The notes: generated by a model from the sequence alone, not told the origin. A stretch of DNA of 64,000 nt from Pseudomonas sp. CAN1 (GCF_030462585.1 NZ_JASMRU010000007.1:175252-239251); one strand, 5' to 3'; positions 10,752 through 20,456 are shown, counted from the stretch's first letter. Program-made: numbers and translations.

Positions 10752-10778
10752 ATATCGGCGCTGGCGGGAAAACCTTTA
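10752..10778 (-). promoter_or_regulatory. Sigma-28 (FliA) promoter of fliS
   Basis: On the minus strand TAAA and GCCGATAT are separated by exactly 15 bases (consensus TAAA-N15-GCCGATAA). It sits in the 168-base fliD-fliS gap. Confidence 0.85.
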
Positions 10779-10872
10779 GGCAAAAATCTTCGTGGCCGGG
10801 CAATCAGGCGCAACGCGGCGGCGCGCCCCGTGGCGCGTCGCAGAGCGGCGCGCGGGACGGGGCACTGCTTCA

Positions 10873-12279
10873 TCAGCTGTCGGAGCTGCTGGTCTTGTTC
10901 AGCGCGTTGAGGGTGGTCAGCACGTTGGAGCGGGTGGCCTTGAGCTGCGCGACCAGGGTGTCCATGGCGGTGTACTTGGCCATGAGCGTGTCGTTGAGCT
11001 TGCTCATGCGCGTATCGAGCTTGGTCGACTGGTCCGCCAGGTCGCTCAGGGTCTGGTTCAGCGAGGACTGGCGCTGGTCGAGCAGGCCGTTGGACTGGGT
11101 GTACATGTCCAGGCTGCCGCTCATGCGCGAGAGCAGGCCGCCGCTGCCGGTGAAGAAGCCCTGCACGGAGGCGAAGTTCTTGTCCAGGGCCTTGTCCAGC
11201 TTGTCGCTGTCCACCGCCAGGGTGCCGTCGTTCTTGGTGGTGATGCCCAGCTGCGAGAGCAGCTTGATGCTGCCGCCGTCGGTGGACGAGCCGACCAGTT
11301 GGCTGCGCAGGGTGTTGAGCAGGTTGCGGGTCATCGAGTCACTGGCCAGCGCGGCGGCCGTGGTGGTCGGGTTGCCGCTGGCATCGGTGGTGTTGGTGAC
11401 CTTGGTCAGCGAGTTCACGCTGGTCATCAGCGCGTTGTACGCATCGACGAAGGACTGCACCGAGGTCTTCAGGCCGTCGGTGTTGGTGTCGACGGACAGG
11501 CTGGTCTTGCCCTCGGCCACCAGGCTGAACTCCACGCCGCTGATGGCGCTGGAGATCTTGTTCACCGAGCTGCTCATTTCCAGCCCGTCGATGGTGTAGC
11601 TGGCGTTCATCGCCGGCTTGTCGATGTAGCCGCCTGCGGTGGCCGAGGCTTTGGTGTTGGCGCCATCGATGGCCAGGACCGACAGGCTGCTGTCGCCGCT
11701 GGTGGCGATGCTGATGTCGCTGCCAGCGCCGGTGACGCTGGAGCCGAGCACCAGGCGCGGACCGTTGGTGTCGGTGATGATGTTGGCGGTGAAGCCACTG
11801 TCCTTGAGCTGGCTGTTGATGCTGTCGCGGATGTCCGACAGGCTGGCGCCAGCTTTAACGTCGACCTTGTAGGTGCTGCTGCCCTGAGTGATGGTCAGGC
11901 TGCCGGCACCGAAGGATGCAGACTTGTCGACGTACTGGGTCGCGACCTTGGAGCTGGTGGCGAGGTTCTTCACGTCGATGTTGTAGGTGCCAGCAGTGGC
12001 ACCGGTGCCCAGCTTGGCGGTCAGCGTGTCGGTGTTCGAACTCTTGACGGCCAGGCCGGCGAAGGCAGAGGAGTCGGTATCGTTGAGCTTGCCCAGGGCG
12101 GTCTGGAAAGTCGCCAGGGCGCTCTTGAGCGAACCGATACCGGAGAGCGTGGTGTTGGTCGCGGTCTTCTGGTTGCTGATCTGGTTCTGCTTCGGCGCTT
12201 TCTGCGCGTTCACCAAAGCGGTCACGATGGAGTCGATGTCGTATCCCGACCCTACACCGTTGATCGAAGTCCCGGCCAT
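10873..12279 (-). CDS. fliD: Flagellar cap protein FliD
   Basis: FliD (468 aa) forms the filament cap that directs flagellin insertion, and in P. aeruginosa it also acts as a mucin adhesin. The N-terminal FliD domain begins MAGTSINGVGSGYDIDSIV. A flagellin-IN-like motif (GASLSDIRDSINSQLKDSG) lies near residue 140, and the C-terminal coiled-coil (LSDLADQSTKLDTRMSKL) is conserved. The ribosome site AGGAGGG is strong. The central region is the part that varies between strains. Confidence 0.96.
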   Translation of the reverse strand: MAGTSINGVGSGYDIDSIVTALVNAQKAPKQNQISNQKTATNTTLSGIGSLKSALATFQTALGKLNDTDSSAFAGLAVKSSNTDTLTAKLGTGATAGTYNIDVKNLATSSKVATQYVDKSASFGAGSLTITQGSSTYKVDVKAGASLSDIRDSINSQLKDSGFTANIITDTNGPRLVLGSSVTGAGSDISIATSGDSSLSVLAIDGANTKASATAGGYIDKPAMNASYTIDGLEMSSSVNKISSAISGVEFSLVAEGKTSLSVDTNTDGLKTSVQSFVDAYNALMTSVNSLTKVTNTTDASGNPTTTAAALASDSMTRNLLNTLRSQLVGSSTDGGSIKLLSQLGITTKNDGTLAVDSDKLDKALDKNFASVQGFFTGSGGLLSRMSGSLDMYTQSNGLLDQRQSSLNQTLSDLADQSTKLDTRMSKLNDTLMAKYTAMDTLVAQLKATRSNVLTTLNALNKTSSSDS

Positions 12280-12345
12280 GTGCCTACCCTCCTGTCCAAA
12301 TTTCTGGCGGTTCTCAGTCTTCCGCCTGCGTCTGGTTACGCTTCA

Positions 12346-12361
12346 TTCAAGAATCGCGCCA
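12346..12361 (-). promoter_or_regulatory. Imperfect sigma-54 promoter candidate for fliD
   Basis: The minus strand reads TGGCGC-GATTC-TTGAA. GG is present, but the -12 GC is GA. It lies about 65 bases before fliD. The changed -12 base makes this a weak call. Confidence 0.35.
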
Positions 12362-12381
12362 CAAATTCCCGATTACTGAAT

Positions 12382-12732
12382 TCAGGCGCGCTCGCTGAAC
12401 AACAGATTACCCGCTTCCTTCAGGCTTTCTGCCAACTTCAGTGCAACTTCCGAAGGAATCTGCCGTATGACCTCGCCAGTATCGGCGGCCACGACCTTCA
12501 CGACGGTCTCGCCGCTGGCGTCGTCCACCGAGAATTCCAGGTTGCGCTGGACCGACTGGGCCTGTTCACGCAGCCGACTGACGGCTTCGTTCAGGTCGGT
12601 ACGGCTCTTGGCGGCCGGCGATTGCCTGGCGTTCTGCGGCAAGGCGTTGCCACTGGCGGCAGGCTTGCCGCTGGCGGTGGTCGCCGTGCTGTCTACCGGA
12701 CGCGGTCCGTTGATTCCGAGGCTGGTATCCAT
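12382..12732 (-). CDS. flaG: FlaG-family flagellar protein
   Basis: This protein (116 aa) has a variable Ser/Ala/Asn-rich N-terminus and the conserved C-terminal FlaG domain (LEFSVDDASGETVVKVVAADTG, then a Gly-Glu-hydrophobic strand pattern). FlaG proteins sit between flagellin and cap genes in Pseudomonas and Campylobacter, where loss changes filament length. The start at 12732 has GGAGGG upstream. It lies downstream of a fliC terminator hairpin, so read-through probably sets its level. Confidence 0.92.
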   Translation of the reverse strand: MDTSLGINGPRPVDSTATTASGKPAASGNALPQNARQSPAAKSRTDLNEAVSRLREQAQSVQRNLEFSVDDASGETVVKVVAADTGEVIRQIPSEVALKLAESLKEAGNLLFSERA

Positions 12733-12758
12733 AAGGTATTACCCTCCGAATGCAAAGC

Positions 12759-12785
12759 AAGGAAGGGCGCTGGGCGCCCTTCCTT
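12759..12785 (-). terminator. Strong hairpin between fliC and flaG
   Basis: A perfect 12-bp stem (AAGGAAGGGCGC and its complement) with a 3-base loop lies 26 bases past the fliC stop. On the minus strand the following tract is only moderately T-rich; the better T-run lies on the plus-strand side. Partial termination after fliC is likely. Confidence 0.7.
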
Positions 12786-12811
12786 TCCGTTTTTTGCCTT
12801 GCGGCAACCCC

Positions 12812-13945
12812 TTACTGGAGCAGCTTCAGGACAGCGGAAGGCAGCTGGTTGGCCTGGGCCAGTACCGCCGTGGCGGCCTGTTGCAGGGTCTGCTGCTTGG
12901 TCATCTCCGCGGTTTCTGCGGCGAAGTCTACGTCCTGGATGGTGCTGCGTGCAGCAGTGGCGTTCTCGGACACGTTCTGCAGGTTCGAGATGGTGCTGTC
13001 CAGACGGTTCTGGATGGCACCCAGCGAGGAACGCTGGCTGTCGATCTGCTTCAGGGCGGCGTCGATCACCTGGGTAGCGGACTGCGAGTTGGCAGCGGTG
13101 CTGATGTCCAGCGACTGCACAGTGCCCGAAGTGGTGGTCACGGTGCCGGTAGCTGCGGTCACAGCGGTGCCGCCGGTGCCGGAGTAGGTGATTTCTGCAG
13201 CCGAGCTCAGCGAGATGGTGCCGTCGTCGTTGGCAACTGCTGCCACGCCGCTGACGTTGGTGTTGATCGCGCTGACGATGTCGTTGACCGATGCGCCCGA
13301 AGCGATGGACACGTCGGTGCCGTTCACGGTGATGGAGCCGCTGGAGGAGGCCACGTCGGTCTTGCTGGTGAAGCCGGTCATCGAGATCGAGCCGGTAGCC
13401 AGCGACGAGGTGCCCTTCAGCGAGGCGGCGCCCATGTCGTTCAGGGTGAAGCTGACGGTTTCGTTGGCGTTGGCGCCGACCTGGAAGGTCAGGGTGCCGT
13501 TGGTGCCGGCGCTGCCGTCGAGCAGTTTGATACCGGAGGTGCCGCCACCGAAGGTGGTGGTCTTGGAGATACGGGTCAGTTCAGCGGTCAGCGACTTGAA
13601 CTCCTGGTTCAGCGAGGTCTGGTCTTCGCTGCTGTTGGAGCCGTTGGCGGACTGCAGGGACAGTTCACGCATACGCTGCAGGATGTTGGTGGACTCTTGC
13701 AGAGCACCTTCAGCGGCCTGGGCGATGGAGTTGGCGTCCTGGGCGTTCTTGACCGCAACGTTCAGACCGTTGACCTGGCTGGTCAGACGGTTGGAGATCT
13801 GCGAACCGGCGGCGTCGTCCTTGGCGCTGTTGATGCGCAGGCCGGTCGACAGGCGGGTCATGGAAGTGGTCAGGGAGTTGGAGGCCTTGGTCAGGTTCTT
13901 TTGAACCGACAGCGAGGCGATGTTGGTGTTGACGGTAAGAGCCAT
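12812..13945 (-). CDS. fliC: Flagellin FliC
   Basis: Flagellin (377 aa) is the filament subunit. Conserved N-terminal D0/D1 helices begin [18 protein letters not shown] and carry [16 protein letters not shown]. The C-terminal helices end in [13 protein letters not shown]. The centre (about residues 150-280) is Ser/Thr/Gly-rich with a flagellin-IN motif ([14 protein letters not shown]), giving many possible O-glycosylation sites. It has a sigma-28 promoter, a GAGGAA ribosome site and a strong hairpin downstream. The neighbouring glycan island makes it the probable glycan acceptor. Confidence 0.98.
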   Translation of the reverse strand: MALTVNTNIASLSVQKNLTKASNSLTTSMTRLSTGLRINSAKDDAAGSQISNRLTSQVNGLNVAVKNAQDANSIAQAAEGALQESTNILQRMRELSLQSANGSNSSEDQTSLNQEFKSLTAELTRISKTTTFGGGTSGIKLLDGSAGTNGTLTFQVGANANETVSFTLNDMGAASLKGTSSLATGSISMTGFTSKTDVASSSGSITVNGTDVSIASGASVNDIVSAINTNVSGVAAVANDDGTISLSSAAEITYSGTGGTAVTAATGTVTTTSGTVQSLDISTAANSQSATQVIDAALKQIDSQRSSLGAIQNRLDSTISNLQNVSENATAARSTIQDVDFAAETAEMTKQQTLQQAATAVLAQANQLPSAVLKLLQ

Positions 13946-14026
13946 GACGAATTCCTCGTAGTTGGGCTATTGGGTAGCTCCTTGCCCCGGTGAAGTCCGA
14001 AATGGCGTGGAGAACCTTCGTTAGGG

Positions 14027-14053
14027 TTATCGTCGTGGCGGGGAATTGCTTTA
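14027..14053 (-). promoter_or_regulatory. Sigma-28 (FliA) promoter of fliC
   Basis: On the minus strand TAAA, exactly 15 bases, then GACGATAA (consensus GCCGATAA). The predicted leader is about 70 bases. The rest of the 13946-14330 gap contains only this promoter and the terminator of the island operon. Confidence 0.88.
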
Positions 14054-14204
14054 GGACTTTTATTGATTTTTTTTCGAGGCGCCTTGCAAAGCCCGTGAAT
14101 ACGCGCTTCAGGACAACTGCGGACGGCGGCCAAATGCCATTCCTAAAGCAGAACAGGCAGTGATCGCGCCCCTTGTTCTTCGGCCGCCGGCTTGCTTGGA
14201 TAAG

Positions 14205-14246
14205 GGAATAGAAGAAAGAAAATCGACGGCGGGCGGATTGCCCGCC
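14205..14246 (-). terminator. Intrinsic terminator of the glycan island
   Basis: On the minus strand GGCGGGC-aatcc-GCCCGCC is followed by GTCGATTTTCTTTCTT. It lies about 85 bases past the stop of the large glycosyltransferase gene. Confidence 0.82.
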
Positions 14247-14330
14247 GGGGAAAACACCGCGAGGCCCTCCCCTGCCCCACAGATATTCCTCAGGCAGGGG
14301 CACATCGGCTCGCGGCAGGCAAGCAGCCGA

Positions 14331-17300
14331 TCAGTCCGGCAGCCAGGCCTGTGCCCAGCGCCGGGCATGCGTTTCGTCGAGCATCCAGTCACGCAGCACC
14401 ACTTCGCGCAGGGTATCGCCGGCGCGCGCCAGGGCCTGGGGATCGGCCAACTGTTCGCGGATGGCGCTGATCCAGGCACGGGCCTGGTTCGGCAGACGGG
14501 TCACCGGCAGGCTGTCCTGGTAGCAGAGGATGTCGCTGCAGATCACCGGGTAGCCCAGCGCGCCGTATTCCAGCAGGCGCAGGTTGCTCTTGCACTCGTT
14601 GAAGCGGTTGGGCTCCAGGGGCGCCAGGGCCAGGTCCAGGTTGAGCGCGGCCAGTGCTGCCGGGTAACGGTCGATGGACACGCCGTGGTGGAATTCCACG
14701 AAGGGTTTCAGCGGCTCCGGACACATGCCCATGAACACCCACTCCACCTCGCCAGCCAGGGCCTTGACCACCTCGATGACCAGCTCCAGGTCGCCGCCAT
14801 GACTGGAACCACCGGCCCAGCCCACGCGCGGCTTGCGGCCCGCGTTGCGTTCGCCACGCAGGTTGCTCCACCAGTGGGTGGGCAGACGGTTGGGCACCAC
14901 GCGGATATCCGGATGCAGGCCGGCGAAAGCCTCGGCCAGCGGCTCGGTGGACACCACGAAGCGGTCGCAGTAACCCAGCGCTGTCTTCATCGAGCGGGCC
15001 ACGTCCTTGGGCATGGCGGCGTGGTGTGCACTCTTCACCGGCAGTTCGAACAGGTAGTCGTCCACCTCGTAGACCTTGAAGACCTTCGAGCAACGGTCGA
15101 GCAACTCGATGGACTGCAACTGCGGCGGGGTGATCTGCCGCTGCAGCACCACGCTGGTCGGCGCCAGGCGCTCGAATTCCACCAGCGGCAACAGGCGCTC
15201 GGCCACGGCACCGTCCATCTCGCCGGTCGCCACACAGGCGTCCAGCGGCTGGCGGATGCGGTAATGGCCGCAGCCGAAGGCGTCTGCCGGGTGGCACAGG
15301 ACGAACGGCAGGCGCCGCTCGGCAAAGGGCTGCCAACCGGTATCGCCGCGATGGTCAAGGGCGAAGCCACGGCCTTCCAGCGCCAGGTTGCGGTTGTAGG
15401 CGGCATCGTGAACCATCTGCGGCAGCCAGCGCTGGTACATCGCCTGCTGCTCGCTGCGGAAGCGCTGCACCTTGGCTTCGAAGGTGGCCAGGTCGACCTT
15501 GCGCTGGCTGACGCTGCCTTCGTGCATCAGCACTGCATAGGGCGTCCACACCAGCAGGTAGCCGGCGCTGCCAACCTTCAGGCAGAAGTCGACGTCGTTG
15601 AACGAAACGGCGAAATCATCTTCATCCAGCCCGCCGACCTCGGCGTACAGGCTGGCGCGCACCATCAGGCAGGCGGCGGTGACCACGCTGTAGTTCTGGT
15701 CCACCTGCAGGCGGTGCATGTAACCGTTGCCATCGATGGCGTCACCGATGAAGGCGTGTTCGGCCACTCCGCGCAGGCCCATCACCACGCCGGCGTGCTG
15801 GATGCTGCCGTCGAGGAAGTGCAGCTTGGCACCGACCACCCCGACTTCCGGGCGCTGCGCGTGGTTGAGCAGCGCGTCGAGCCAGTTGCCGTCGGTGATG
15901 CCGGTGTCGTTGTTGAGCAGCACCAGGTATTCGCCACGGGCCTGGCGCGCGGCGAAGTTGTTGATCGCCGAATAATTGAACGGGTGCGGATAGCGCAGCA
16001 CGCGCAGGCGCGCGTCGCCGAGCTTGTCGATGCCTTCGAACCAGGCCAGCGCCTCGGGCGTCTCGCTGTTGTTGTCGACGATCAGCACTTCATAGTGCTC
16101 GTAGCGCGTGCGCTCCAGCAGGCTGTCGACGCAGCGCAGCAGGGTTGGCAGCTGGTCCTTGGTCGGGATGATGATCGACACCAGCGGGCGCGTGTCGAAG
16201 CTGTAGTGCACGCGGTTGATCATCGGCAGCGCGCCACGCTCGATGCGGTGCGGCAGGTTCAGGCGGGTGAGGTGCGCTTCCACCAGAGGAGCCACCTGCG
16301 AAACCACGCCCGGGCTGATCAGCCAGGCGCCGAGGTGCTCGGAGGTATGCAACAGCAGCGTATCGAGGTGACCGATGCTTTCCAGCCCAGCGGCCTCGAT
16401 CAGGCGGAACAGCACATCATGCGGCGCCAGCTCGCCGAAGGCCTCGTCCAGCCCACCCAGCTCCCGCACGCTCTGCCGCTCGAAGGCCAGCGCGCGGCCG
16501 ACGTAGGGATAACTGCGCAGCATGTCGAGGTTGAGGTCGGGCTTGAATACCGGGTCACGGTTCACCCCCTCGTGATGCTGGTCCTCGTCCATATAGCAGC
16601 AGCGCAGCGCCGGCTGGCTCACCAGGCGCTCGGCCAGCAGCAGCAGGGCGTGTTCTTCGAGGGTGTCGCCACTGCGCAGGAGCAGGAACCAGTCGACCTC
16701 GATCTGCTCCAGCAAGGCGTTGATCTGCTGCGCCGGCACCGCGTCACGGGGCAGCCAGACCAGGTTGTCGCGCGCCTCGATGCCCACCGGCTCGGCGTTG
16801 GACAGCACCACCACCGCGCCAGCGCCGTAGCTCTGCGCATCCAGCGCGGCCAGGCTGCGTGCCACGCCGGCGACATCGCCGACCGGGTCTTCCAGCACCA
16901 CCAGCAGGCTAGGGGTCGCCGGCCACGCGGCGACGCGCTCGGGCAGGTCGCGGGTTTCGTTGGCACTCAGTTGGCGGGTGGCCAGCCACTCGCGATAGAG
17001 CACGTTGCGGTCGATCGGATGGCGCAGTTGTACGAAGGCGTTGACGAACAGCTCGAACGCATGGGCAAAGCCCGCACCGCGGGAGCTGCCGGCCGCGCCG
17101 AAGTCTTCCGCGCCCAGGCCCAGGTCCAGCAGATCGGCCAGGGCCTCGACGCGGGCGAAGAACATGTTGCCGGCGAAGTATTCGCCACTGGCTATGCGCT
17201 TGATATCGACGCCGCCACGCTCGGCCAGGCGCTCGACCTGCTCGCGGCGTTCGCCTTCGAGGAATTGCGCCACCGGCAGGCGGTACTCGTCGGCGCCGAT

Positions 17301-18626
17301 CAGCGGCTCCTTGTCGCCGCGGGTCAGGCTGGCCACGGCACTGTCGAAGGTGTTCTCGAACAGCAGCGTGGAGAACAACTGACGAATCAGCTCACCCGCC
17401 ACGTCTGCCTTGAGGTGCCGCGCCTTGTGCGTGTGCAGCTTGAGCAGCACCTGCATGCCGTCCTCGCGCAGAGTTGGCAGCAGCTCGATGAAAGGCAGCA
17501 CGTCCTGGCCGATACCGTCGACCTGGAACAGCCGGAATGCCAGGCCGCTGGTCTCCAGCGCCTGGCGGGCGGCCTGGATCTGCCCGCTCGCTGCGGTCAC
17601 ATACAGGCCCACCGGAGCATGCAGCCCCTGCAGCGTACGCAGGCCCTCCTCGAACAGCGGCAGGTCGCCAACGTGCAGCACCACCGCGGTGGGCTGGCCC
17701 TGGGTATCGCGCTCCGGCGTCGCCACCTGCACCGCACGCGGTGCTACGTGTTCGGCTGCCGTGGGCAGGCGGGCCACAGCATCCTGGGTCTGGGCGATGA
17801 AGCGGTCCAGCTCCGGCCAGAAGGCGGCACGGTGTTCCTCCAGCAGTTGGCGGATACCCGGCATGATGCTGCGCGCCCGCGCGATCTCGGCGGCGTCCAG
17901 CCCAAAAGCGGTGAATGAGTGCGGGTCGGGATGGATCGAGCTCCAGTCGCGGCTCACCAGCACTGGCGTACAACCGCACAGTGCCGCCTCGTAGGCCAGG
18001 CCCGAGGCCTCGCCGAGGTAAAGGTATTCGCAACGCTGGAAGACATCGGCCAGGCCTTCCCAGGAATCCGGGTAGCTCAGGGTGATCTCGATGGCGTCGG
18101 CCGGCAGCAGGCTCGGGTCCAGCCGCGCATGGCGCTTGTGGCCCAGGTAGTAGCAGACGCTCCCCGGGCGACGTCGCGCCGGATCGGCGGCGGGACGGAA
18201 GATGTTCGAGTCGATGGCCGGCAGGAACAGGTGCTGCTCAGGGCCCATGCCCTCGAGCATGAAGTCGTTCTTGTAGGCGAAGTACAGGTCGTTCTCGCCG
18301 TAGGCGCCGGTACCGGCGATAAAGCCCGGCTTGTTCAGCAGGTAGCGCACCACCACGCTGCCCTGCAGCGGGTTGCCATCGATCACCTCCGGGTACACCG
18401 CGATCGGCTGGATGCCCTGGGCGCGATGCTGCTGGATCACCTGGTCGGTCAGGCGCGGTGTCATGAAGTCCGGGCTGAAGACTTCCGCCAGCACATAGGC
18501 TTCGTAGCCGGAGCGGATCAGCGCATCGCAGAGCATGTGCATGACGCGGATGCCCGCCGAGCTGCGCCGGTAGTCGAAACCGAAGATGTAGTAGGGACTC
18601 GGGCGCGGGGCGAACAGTGAACGCAT
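14331..18626 (-). CDS. Multi-module glycosyltransferase next to fliC (FgtA-like)
   Basis: This 1431-residue protein occupies the place of the P. aeruginosa flagellin glycosyltransferase FgtA. I read five segments: an N-terminal GT-B-like part (1-290), an RgpF/rhamnan-synthesis-like domain (about 315-560, with LLKLHTHKARH), a degenerate GT2-like segment (about 570-770), a GT2 domain (about 814-1080; SIIIPTKDQ, LLNNDT, FNDVDFCLKVG), and a C-terminal GT-B-like part (about 1105-1425; VYEVDDYLFELPV). It probably builds or transfers the flagellin glycan. The ATG at 18626 has GAGG upstream. Acceptor and sugar are not readable from sequence. Confidence 0.85.
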   Translation of the reverse strand: MRSLFAPRPSPYYIFGFDYRRSSAGIRVMHMLCDALIRSGYEAYVLAEVFSPDFMTPRLTDQVIQQHRAQGIQPIAVYPEVIDGNPLQGSVVVRYLLNKPGFIAGTGAYGENDLYFAYKNDFMLEGMGPEQHLFLPAIDSNIFRPAADPARRRPGSVCYYLGHKRHARLDPSLLPADAIEITLSYPDSWEGLADVFQRCEYLYLGEASGLAYEAALCGCTPVLVSRDWSSIHPDPHSFTAFGLDAAEIARARSIMPGIRQLLEEHRAAFWPELDRFIAQTQDAVARLPTAAEHVAPRAVQVATPERDTQGQPTAVVLHVGDLPLFEEGLRTLQGLHAPVGLYVTAASGQIQAARQALETSGLAFRLFQVDGIGQDVLPFIELLPTLREDGMQVLLKLHTHKARHLKADVAGELIRQLFSTLLFENTFDSAVASLTRGDKEPLIGADEYRLPVAQFLEGERREQVERLAERGGVDIKRIASGEYFAGNMFFARVEALADLLDLGLGAEDFGAAGSSRGAGFAHAFELFVNAFVQLRHPIDRNVLYREWLATRQLSANETRDLPERVAAWPATPSLLVVLEDPVGDVAGVARSLAALDAQSYGAGAVVVLSNAEPVGIEARDNLVWLPRDAVPAQQINALLEQIEVDWFLLLRSGDTLEEHALLLLAERLVSQPALRCCYMDEDQHHEGVNRDPVFKPDLNLDMLRSYPYVGRALAFERQSVRELGGLDEAFGELAPHDVLFRLIEAAGLESIGHLDTLLLHTSEHLGAWLISPGVVSQVAPLVEAHLTRLNLPHRIERGALPMINRVHYSFDTRPLVSIIIPTKDQLPTLLRCVDSLLERTRYEHYEVLIVDNNSETPEALAWFEGIDKLGDARLRVLRYPHPFNYSAINNFAARQARGEYLVLLNNDTGITDGNWLDALLNHAQRPEVGVVGAKLHFLDGSIQHAGVVMGLRGVAEHAFIGDAIDGNGYMHRLQVDQNYSVVTAACLMVRASLYAEVGGLDEDDFAVSFNDVDFCLKVGSAGYLLVWTPYAVLMHEGSVSQRKVDLATFEAKVQRFRSEQQAMYQRWLPQMVHDAAYNRNLALEGRGFALDHRGDTGWQPFAERRLPFVLCHPADAFGCGHYRIRQPLDACVATGEMDGAVAERLLPLVEFERLAPTSVVLQRQITPPQLQSIELLDRCSKVFKVYEVDDYLFELPVKSAHHAAMPKDVARSMKTALGYCDRFVVSTEPLAEAFAGLHPDIRVVPNRLPTHWWSNLRGERNAGRKPRVGWAGGSSHGGDLELVIEVVKALAGEVEWVFMGMCPEPLKPFVEFHHGVSIDRYPAALAALNLDLALAPLEPNRFNECKSNLRLLEYGALGYPVICSDILCYQDSLPVTRLPNQARAWISAIREQLADPQALARAGDTLREVVLRDWMLDETHARRWAQAWLPD

Positions 18627-18683
18627 GAAAACCTCGATGGCAGATGTGAACCAGGGTCGCCGCCATTACGGCCGGGCTTGCCC

Positions 18684-19727
18684 TCAGTGGCCGGCGGTGT
18701 CCGTGCACCAGCGCGCGGTGCGCAGCAGTGCCTCGTCCAGCGACGTCCAGATATCCAGGCCCAGGCTGCGGGCACGCTGGATATCCGGTATGTAGCGGGA
18801 CCGCTGCGTGCCGGGTGCCGCGGCCGGAATCTCCAGCGGCTTGCCCGGCGCCAGCAACGCGCCGGTGCGGCGTGCCAGGTCAGCAATCGACAATGCCTGG
18901 TCGGAACCAATGTTATAGACCGTGCCGCCCTCTCCCCGGGCCAACAGGGTCAACAGCCAGCCAGCAAGATCCGCGCCATACAGGTAGCTGCGCAGCGCCA
19001 GCCCGGCCGAGGCGAGCACGATGCGCTCGCGGAACAGCGCGTCGCGTATGAAGTTGCCCACTGCGAAGTGCGCATCCAGCGGCAGACCGGGACCGACGAA
19101 GGCGAAGCCGCGGGTATGCACTACGTCAAAAGCATGACGCTCGGCGTACAGGGCGCCAAGCATTTCCGCCACGCGCTTGCCTTCGCCATAAACCTGCCGC
19201 GCGTCGAAGCTGGCGCAGGCGCGCGTGTCGACCTCGCGCCAGCCGCCCTCCTCCAGGCCATCGCCGTATTGAGCGCCGGAGCCGGTCAGCAGTACCCGAC
19301 GCACGCCGCTACGTACCGCGAGTTCGAGCGTTTCGCGAGTACCGTGATAGAGGGTGTCGAACAGCGCCAGGCGATCCGCCTGCCCGGCCACCGAGCTGTC
19401 GGTGGCAGCGTGCAGCATATAGTCGGCGCGCAGCTGCACGGCCGACAGGTCTCGAATATCCGCCACCTGCCAGTGCAGCCAGGAGCACGTGCGGTAGTGC
19501 GGCTCGCTGTCGAGGAAGCGCTGCGGATCACGGGAAATCACCGTGACGCGCAGGTTCCAGCCCTGCTCGTTGAGGCCGTCGCACAGCGCCAGCAGCCATT
19601 TGCCGAAGAAGCCGGTGCCGCCAGTGACCAGCAGGTGCGCGCCCTGCAAGGCCTGGAGCCGCTCAAGGCGCGCCGCGACTCTCTGCACGTCCTCGCGGAT
19701 CAGCGGATGGGCCAGGCTCATCGACAT
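18684..19727 (-). CDS. Extended SDR nucleotide-sugar dehydratase/epimerase/reductase
   Basis: This is a 347-residue Rossmann enzyme with a glycine motif GGTGFFGKW near residue 36 and the catalytic YxxxK pair (VYGEGKRVA). It belongs to the family acting on NDP-sugars. Its substrate cannot be read. In this island it could reduce the keto or acyl group left by the ThDP enzyme on the CDP-dideoxyhexose, as YerF does in yersiniose synthesis, or act as an epimerase. AAGGAG precedes the start. It lies between the HAD phosphatase and the large glycosyltransferase gene. Confidence 0.8.
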   Translation of the reverse strand: MSMSLAHPLIREDVQRVAARLERLQALQGAHLLVTGGTGFFGKWLLALCDGLNEQGWNLRVTVISRDPQRFLDSEPHYRTCSWLHWQVADIRDLSAVQLRADYMLHAATDSSVAGQADRLALFDTLYHGTRETLELAVRSGVRRVLLTGSGAQYGDGLEEGGWREVDTRACASFDARQVYGEGKRVAEMLGALYAERHAFDVVHTRGFAFVGPGLPLDAHFAVGNFIRDALFRERIVLASAGLALRSYLYGADLAGWLLTLLARGEGGTVYNIGSDQALSIADLARRTGALLAPGKPLEIPAAAPGTQRSRYIPDIQRARSLGLDIWTSLDEALLRTARWCTDTAGH

Positions 19728-19775
19728 GCTCTTTCTCCTTGCCTGGGCATCACCAACAGGTTCTGCCTGTGAAAC

Positions 19776-20423
19776 TCAGCGGGCTTCATCCAGTGCCAGG
19801 CGCTCGGCCACGGCCTGCGGCGTGGCCAACGGCTGCAACTGCTCGGCAAACTGTCCGTACCCCCAGGCCACCGGCCAGAAGTCCACGGCGTTGGCGGCGG
19901 CGGCGCGCCCATCCTGCTCGGTATCGCCCAGGTAGATCGCGCTGCCCGGCTGGATAGCCAGCGCACTCATCAGCGCTCCGATCATGCCGGCCTTGTCGCT
20001 GTACAGCCCCGGATGCGAGTCACTGGCGTAGACCGCGCAGAAGTACTCGGCCCAGCCCAGTTCCTGGAGGATGCGCTGGGTCGGCAGCAGGCGCTTGTTG
20101 GTGGCTATGGCCAGTACCAGGCCGCGCTCGCGCAGCGCGTCAAGCACCTGCGGCCAGCCCGGATAGGCCGGTGTGGTCAGGCACACCTGGGCGTCGTAGA
20201 TCTCGCGGAAGCTGGCGCTCAGAGCATCCAGCAGCGCCGGCTCGCTCTGCCCGCTCAGCGCTTCGAGGGTCGGGCGCAGTGGCGGGCCGATGAGGCTGCT
20301 GTCGATGGCCCGGCGCGGTAGCAGGTCATGGGCTTCGAGCACCTGGCTGAAGGTGGCGAGGATGGCCGGCGCGGAGTCCACGAGCGTGCCATCGAAATCG
20401 AACAGTAGGTGAGTCTTTTTCAT
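19776..20423 (-). CDS. HAD-family phosphatase (phosphoglycolate-phosphatase-like)
   Basis: This is a 215-residue HAD hydrolase. The nucleophile motif is FDFDGTLVDS near the N-terminus, with motif II AIATNKR and a C-terminal YLGDTEQDG acidic motif. A longer frame begins at a TTG two codons earlier; I choose the ATG at 20423. Members dephosphorylate small phosphate esters or sugar phosphates. In this island it might remove a phosphate from a glycan precursor or recycle a nucleotide by-product of the phosphoramidate pathway; that is inference. Confidence 0.8.
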   Translation of the reverse strand: MKKTHLLFDFDGTLVDSAPAILATFSQVLEAHDLLPRRAIDSSLIGPPLRPTLEALSGQSEPALLDALSASFREIYDAQVCLTTPAYPGWPQVLDALRERGLVLAIATNKRLLPTQRILQELGWAEYFCAVYASDSHPGLYSDKAGMIGALMSALAIQPGSAIYLGDTEQDGRAAAANAVDFWPVAWGYGQFAEQLQPLATPQAVAERLALDEAR

Positions 20424-20456
20424 GAGCAATTCGGCTAGAAATTCTGTGGTTGATTC

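Noticed and set aside
14160..17918. Plus-strand open frame of 1252 codons opposite the large glycosyltransferase
   Set aside because: It is antisense to a gene with clear GT motifs, lacks a ribosome site and any domain, and its His/Gln/Arg-rich translation is typical of GC-rich shadow frames.
18684..19727. Assignment of the SDR as CDP-sugar reductase YerF
   Set aside because: Only the general SDR motifs are visible; the family includes epimerases and dehydratases, so I kept the general call.
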